Part shown: positions 22,506 through 26,251 of the stretch, piece by piece
Layout: each line of letters starts with the position of its first letter
Numbering within the stretch: position 1 is the first letter of the stretch
Origin: Actinomycetes bacterium
Lineage (GTDB): Bacteria > Actinomycetota > Actinomycetes > Actinomycetales > Dermatophilaceae
DNA length: 26,251 nucleotides
Reading direction: 5' to 3'
Assembly: GCA_023451855.1 (NCBI GenBank)
Contig: JAEXXY010000466.1
Coordinates: forward strand, 1-26,251
Position numbers and translations under genes: made by a program
Notes under the pieces: model-generated
Seen by the model: the letters and a program-made list of their open reading frames with translations, nothing else
Databases searched by the model: none
Told to the model about the DNA's origin: nothing

Positions 22506-24482
22506 CTAGTCGACCTCAACTACTTCGAGACCAGCAGCGACCCGGGCGGCGTTGATCATTGCGTGGTCGAACTTCGCGATCTGCACTGGGACGATGTACT
22601 TGCTGGAGTGGGTCTTCATGCGGACGAAGCCCTGGTCCTCAATACGACGAAGGCTCCCAGCCCAAGTACGGAAGTCGTAGTAGTGCGACAACTCGTTCGT
22701 CTCCTTGTCGGAGTTCAGGTGCGCCACGAGCCAGTTCGAGGTGTTCGAGAGGATTCGCTGGTCGACAGAAGTCACTTCCTGCGTGGCGTAGATGAGCCCC
22801 ATCTTGTACTTGGCGGCCTCCTTGGAGAGGCGGACCCACGGGTTGTCGGCAACGTCCTTGCCGCCGCGTTCGAACAAGTTGTGCGCTTCCTCCACAACGA
22901 CCTGAAGTCTGACGGGGTCCCGGTTGGAGCGGAAGACCTCGCCGGCGCGATTCAGCAGATGGGTGACGATCCTTTCCGACATAACCTTCGCGACGAGGTC
23001 GTTGCCGCTGGACAGGTCGACGATCGCAAGGCGACCTTCGATCATGTCCTGCCAGAGCTGTTCTGCTACGTCACCTGTGGACACCGTCCCATGGAACGGC
23101 CGAATCGTGCGGATGGCGGAGGTGACGCCGGTGTAGTCGTAGACGCCGGCGATGTCGGGGAAGCGACTGTTCTCGTCGTGCCACTTCGGAAACTCGTCAG
23201 GTCGTGCGGCGATCCAGGTAGCAAGCGACAGTGCCGCCTGGGGCGAGTTCAGCTCGTACTTTCCGGGGCCTGCCGGGGCGATGGCGTTGGGGTTCGCTGC
23301 GAGGAAGTCGGCCGCCTTTGCGGCAGGAAACGCGATGCGAAGCGGCTGTGGAAGCGTCAGCGCAGTGAAGCCGCATTTCGCTAGGAGGCCGTAGAAGGCC
23401 ACTAGTGCCCATCCCCAGCGGTTGTGGGCGCTGTGGTCGTTGACGTCCGGCTCCGTGAGGTCGGCTGCGCGGAAGCTCTTCGCGTAGTTCGTGTTGACGG
23501 GAGCCGTCGCATCGCTGACCAGGCCCCACACGGCGTCGAGGACGTCGCGGTCGTAGAAGTTCAGTCGCAGAGTCTTCTCCCTCGTGTCGATTGGGTCCGG
23601 GTCGACCTTGTAGATCCGCACAGCGCCGTCGTCATCACCCAGCAACCGAAGACCAGTCTTGTCCTGCTCGTTCACGTTGGCGTACTCGCCCTGCGGGTCA
23701 AAGATCAGTTGTCCCACCTTGGTTCCCGAGCGCGCCGAGTGAGTGGCGATTGCAGTCACGAGCGTCTTGATTGTGTTGGACTTGCCGGTACGAGTCATGC
23801 CGAACACAGCGGTCTTCCGAGCGATGAAGTCGTCGATGTGGACGTGCACGTCGGCCGAATCAACCCCAGCCGCGCGAGCACGACGGCGGGTCGAGGCGAA
23901 CCGGACTGCTCCCAAGATGAGGACGTCGGCCCCCTCCGGCTCCGGGTAGGAGGCGACCCACGACAAGACCTTCTCTGAGGGCAGAAACACTTGGTAACGC
24001 GCGGATGAGACGACGTTGTCGATGTCCGAGCCAAACAGGATCGCGTTGGAATTGGGCTCCGTGTAAAAGGTCCCGACGACCTCGCAATCGAACGCGGACT
24101 GCTGGAGCTCGTTGCGGGTCAGCTCGTCGGTGACCTCATCGAAGCCCTTTCCCGAGTCGCCAGCGTCACGCACGACGGCGAGTCGGGTCTGCACGAGGTC
24201 GGACTCGTTGGGCAGCGGGGCTGTGCCGCTGACACGGAGCAGGATCAGCTCCTCGTCGTCCAGTGCAAAACCCTCCGGCGTCTGCGTGCCCGCAGCGGCG
24301 AGCAGGAAAGCACCGTGCGGCACGCCTCCGGCCTGCGTCTTGCGCCAGTCGTCGGTCAGAACCACCGCTTGGGCATAGTCGAGGCGGAAGATGCCGCCGA
24401 CAGCCTTGCAGCCGGAATTGATCAAGGTTGCGAGCGGAGTCGAGGCTCGCGAGGACCCCAAAATGGTGGCACTGATACTCAT
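22506..24482 (-). CDS. herA: HerA-family hexameric DNA translocase (DUF87 ATPase)
   Basis: A 658-residue protein from ATG 24482. The N-terminal ~215 residues form a HAS-barrel-like region. The ATPase has Walker A GMTRTGKSN (228-236), LIFDPQGEY (259-267), Walker B VVVEEAHN (528-535), the ATQ segment (566-568) and LSNTSNWLVAHL (578-589), as in HerA/FtsK-type motors. A ~180-residue insertion between Walker A and B (VDPDPIDTREK through RPDEFPKWH) is typical of HerA helical lids. It should form a hexameric ring that pumps duplex DNA into or through NurA. The frame runs 31 residues further upstream without family signal; a -10-like TAGGGT (24491-24496) eight bases before ATG 24482 suggests a leaderless mRNA and supports this start. 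It forms a two-gene operon with nurA. Confidence 0.9.
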   Translation of the reverse strand: MSISATILGSSRASTPLATLINSGCKAVGGIFRLDYAQAVVLTDDWRKTQAGGVPHGAFLLAAAGTQTPEGFALDDEELILLRVSGTAPLPNESDLVQTRLAVVRDAGDSGKGFDEVTDELTRNELQQSAFDCEVVGTFYTEPNSNAILFGSDIDNVVSSARYQVFLPSEKVLSWVASYPEPEGADVLILGAVRFASTRRRARAAGVDSADVHVHIDDFIARKTAVFGMTRTGKSNTIKTLVTAIATHSARSGTKVGQLIFDPQGEYANVNEQDKTGLRLLGDDDGAVRIYKVDPDPIDTREKTLRLNFYDRDVLDAVWGLVSDATAPVNTNYAKSFRAADLTEPDVNDHSAHNRWGWALVAFYGLLAKCGFTALTLPQPLRIAFPAAKAADFLAANPNAIAPAGPGKYELNSPQAALSLATWIAARPDEFPKWHDENSRFPDIAGVYDYTGVTSAIRTIRPFHGTVSTGDVAEQLWQDMIEGRLAIVDLSSGNDLVAKVMSERIVTHLLNRAGEVFRSNRDPVRLQVVVEEAHNLFERGGKDVADNPWVRLSKEAAKYKMGLIYATQEVTSVDQRILSNTSNWLVAHLNSDKETNELSHYYDFRTWAGSLRRIEDQGFVRMKTHSSKYIVPVQIAKFDHAMINAARVAAGLEVVEVD

Positions 24483-25050
24483 GGTCACCAACCCTAGAGG
24501 TGGGGTCCGACAGAACCTGGGAACTGGACACCGAGGCGTCCGCGAAACGGGTATTGGCAGCTCATCCGGCGGCACAGTGTTGGTCTACGTTGTGCGCGAT
24601 ATTGAATCATGCATGTGATCTCGTGATGCTCAGTCGCGTTGGCGCGCCTGTGTATGCGAAGGGAGACGAGTCGCCGCAGGTCCACGACGTGAAAGGCAGT
24701 TTCGTGCGAGTTCACTGTCGGCCTTGGACCTCTCGCAAGAGCCACACCAGCTCTTGGAACAAGTCGCAATCTTGGTCAGGAGCCATTGCACAACGACTGA
24801 CGGCCGTTCAACCGATGGTCAGCGCGTGAGTGCAGTGCCAGGGTGAAGTGACGGATCCCCAACCCCACCTCTTCCATCTTCCGTCATGGGTAGCTACCTT
24901 CAGGCTCGACCGGAGTGTGCTGCGATCTCGGCCACCGTGAGGCTGTCGGCAGGCCAGGGTAACCTCGACAAACCGCCGCAAAGGCCTGCAGGCCGCTCCT
25001 ACGATCGTCGGGCCGGACACCTCGACGATCTCGCAGTCGATCGGAGCGCG
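24483..25050. other. intergenic region at the right edge of the island
   Basis: This is 568 bases between the divergent herA and LuxR-type genes. Bases 24580-24830 are less GC-rich and contain short AT-rich words (ATTGAATCATGCATG at 24601). From about 24850 the sequence becomes GC-rich again. I see no gene, tRNA, att-like duplication of the left edge or RNA gene. Open frames here have no recognisable motifs. Confidence 0.6.
24491..24496 (-). promoter_or_regulatory. candidate -10 box for leaderless herA-nurA mRNA
   Basis: On the minus strand TAGGGT is followed by eight bases and then the herA ATG, the geometry of a leaderless transcript. It resembles the TAGCCT boxes of mod and the helicase-nuclease. 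The call is inference from position. Confidence 0.4.
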
Positions 25051-25947
25051 ATGAGCACGCGACAGGCCGCGACCCTGCTCGGCGCTGGACACCCGCGCGA
25101 GGCGGACGTCCTGCGACTCGCCGTCGACATCGCCCGCCAGGCGGCCGCCGACGAGCCGTTCGCCGAGGAGCTCGTCCGGCGCATCGAGGTGGTCCTCGGG
25201 GCCGACGGGGGAGCGGGGCTCACGTCGTTCGGGCCGAACGTGCAGACCAGTGAGGCCCCGGCCGTTGTCACCTCAGAGGGGTGCGTGGTGCCGCCGGATC
25301 AGGCGCAACGCGCGGCGCAGTACGCCGCCAGCCACCCGTCGATCGGCGCCATGCGCCACATTGGCGTCAACGGCCCGATCCGCACGAGCGACCAGGTGCG
25401 CATCGAGCAGTTCTGGGACACGCCGGAGTTCGACGCGATGCACGGCTGGTTGCCGGGTGGCGGCCACTTCCCCGCCGCCATCGCGCTGCACCTCGGCGAG
25501 ACCGACCTCGTGTTCCTCGGGCTGCACCGCGACCGTCGCGACTTCTCCGACGACGACCTCGACGCGCTCGCCGTGATCCAGAGCATCATCGCGCCAGCCC
25601 TGACGCTCAACGTCCGGCTCAAGGCGGCGCTCGCTCGGCTGGCCGCCGTAGAGGGCGACGACGAAAGCGCGGGCAGCAACGGCTTGAACGGTGCCGGAGC
25701 GGACGGCGGCGTCGGGACCGCTGCCGCGCAGCTCCCGACGCTGACCGCGCGCGAGCGACAGGTGCTCACGCTCGCGGCCCAGGGCCTGACGAGCCACGCC
25801 ATCGGCCACCGCCTCGGGCTGACCGAGCGCACAGTCCGCAAGCACCTGTCCTCCGTCTACGCCAAGACCGGCCTCCACGGACGGGCGGCGGCGACCGCGT
25901 GGTGGGCAGCCACCGGCGCGCCGGGCAGCATCGCGCCGCGGTCGTAG
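25051..25947 (+). CDS. LuxR-family transcriptional regulator with N-terminal sensor-like domain
   Basis: A 298-residue protein, start ATG 25051 with GGAG 4 bases before it. Residues ~20-200 resemble a GAF/PAS-like sensor fold (FDAMHGWLPGGGHFPAAIALHLGETDLVFLGLHRDRRDFSDDDLDALAVI), with a helix towards residue 205. A Gly/Asn/Ala-rich linker then leads to the C-terminal LuxR/GerE helix-turn-helix at ~231-285 (LTARERQVLTLAAQGLTSHA, then GLTERTVRKHLSSVYAKTGL). The LTERTV recognition helix is complete. No receiver domain or kinase partner is present, so the signal is unknown. The frame extends 55 residues upstream, but that part looks like leader DNA. The GC-rich composition matches the chromosomal half of the window rather than the island. 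Confidence 0.88.
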   Translation: MSTRQAATLLGAGHPREADVLRLAVDIARQAAADEPFAEELVRRIEVVLGADGGAGLTSFGPNVQTSEAPAVVTSEGCVVPPDQAQRAAQYAASHPSIGAMRHIGVNGPIRTSDQVRIEQFWDTPEFDAMHGWLPGGGHFPAAIALHLGETDLVFLGLHRDRRDFSDDDLDALAVIQSIIAPALTLNVRLKAALARLAAVEGDDESAGSNGLNGAGADGGVGTAAAQLPTLTARERQVLTLAAQGLTSHAIGHRLGLTERTVRKHLSSVYAKTGLHGRAAATAWWAATGAPGSIAPRS

Positions 25948-25958
25948 GAACGGCCGGG

Positions 25959-25976
25959 GGTGTCGTTTCCGACACC
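25959..25976 (+). terminator. hairpin after the LuxR-family gene
   Basis: GGTGTCG and CGACACC form a 7-base stem with a TTTC loop, 12 bases after the LuxR-type stop codon. It is a likely terminator despite the missing T-run. A protein-binding palindrome is the alternative. Confidence 0.45.
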
Positions 25977-26215
25977 TAGTGTCCGCGGGCCGTGCCGCCC
26001 ATCCTTGGTGGGAGCGTCGTCGTCGACCTTGGGAGGGGAGACGACGGCCGCACCGGGGGTAGGCCTCCGGACGCTGGCAGTCGCGACATCGGCTGCCGAC
26101 GTCCGGGCCAGCAGGGGTATCTGGGTGCGCGGCAGGGGCTCCGCGCACTCAGATCCCGCTGCCCGGACGGGGGTGCCGCACCAGGCGCCGTCGCGGCCGC
26201 CCCAGGCGCCCGAAC
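25977..26215. other. no recognisable gene
   Basis: This is GC-rich DNA after the LuxR gene. A plus-strand frame (25960-26229) exists, but its Pro/Arg/Gly/Ser-rich product shows no domain and overlaps the hairpin, so I do not call it. Confidence 0.5.
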
Positions 26216-26251
26216 TCAGCTGCAGTTGACGCAGCCGCCGGACAGTGGCAT
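26216..26251 (-). CDS. possible 3' end of a gene entering from the right
   Basis: Read on the minus strand from the window edge, one frame gives twelve codons ending in GGCVNCS and a TGA stop. A Cys-x-x-Cys just before a stop is unusual by chance and could be the tail of a protein encoded mainly outside the window. The fragment is too short to identify and other frames are also open. Confidence 0.2.
   Translation of the reverse strand: MPLSGGCVNCS

Larger units (their letters stand above)
12540..24850. mobile_element. putative defence island (no integrase seen)
   Basis: All six genes in this block act on DNA: type III Res and Mod, a helicase-nuclease, an adenine methylase, NurA and HerA. 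GC is lower than in the flanks: hand counts give 34 of 60 in line 14581 against 45 of 60 in line 9061. The left edge cuts the end of a glycosidase gene and the right edge falls before a LuxR gene. I found no direct repeats, tRNA, integrase or transposase at the edges, so the transfer mechanism is unknown. Boundaries are approximate, especially the right one. Confidence 0.6.

Noticed and set aside
25960..26229. 89-codon plus-strand frame after the LuxR gene
   Set aside because: Low-complexity product, no ribosome binding site, and it begins inside the terminator-like hairpin.

Overview
The window comes from a high-GC actinomycete. Most genes have strongly G/C-biased third positions, the ABC sugar importer lacks its own ATPase, and a DUF222/HNH gene sits under a mycobacterial-type LexA box. 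A member of the Micrococcales (for example an Intrasporangiaceae-like organism) would fit, but that is a guess. The first 43 bases are almost pure G (36 in a row) and look like a contig edge or sequencing artefact.

Bases 48-12540 are chromosomal genes with a sugar theme. They are a CehA/McbA-type PHP metallohydrolase (+), a GH38 alpha-mannosidase (-), a DUF222/HNH nuclease of the 13E12-repeat type with a LexA box (-), a LacI-family repressor (-) and, divergent from it, an operon of sugar-binding lipoprotein, two permeases and a GH32/GH43-like glycosidase (+). Two matching LacI-type operators lie between the repressor and the operon, so the repressor probably controls uptake and hydrolysis of an oligosaccharide. 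Three repeat-rich intergenic stretches (1290-1742, 4736-4992, 7018-7057) punctuate this half.

Bases about 12540-24850 form a visibly different, lower-GC block (about 57% in a hand-counted line against about 75% in the sugar operon). It carries only DNA-processing genes and I read it as a defence island. Leftmost is a type III restriction-modification pair mod-res (-). Divergent from mod is a UvrD-like helicase fused to a PD-(D/E)XK nuclease with four cysteines placed as in AddB/Cas4 Fe-S proteins (+). Next is a Dam-type adenine methylase (+) with an operator-like palindrome on its promoter. Convergent with it is a HerA-NurA pair (-), whose NurA carries an inserted zinc-ribbon-like Cys4 motif. 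The left edge of the block replaces the last codons of the glycosidase gene. No integrase, transposase or tRNA is present at either edge. Type III R-M and HerA-NurA are known separately. The compact combination with a helicase-nuclease and a second, apparently orphan adenine methylase is the most interesting candidate system here.

After the island, GC rises again and a stand-alone LuxR-family regulator (+) follows, with a hairpin behind it. The last 36 bases may be the 3' end of a gene on the minus strand.
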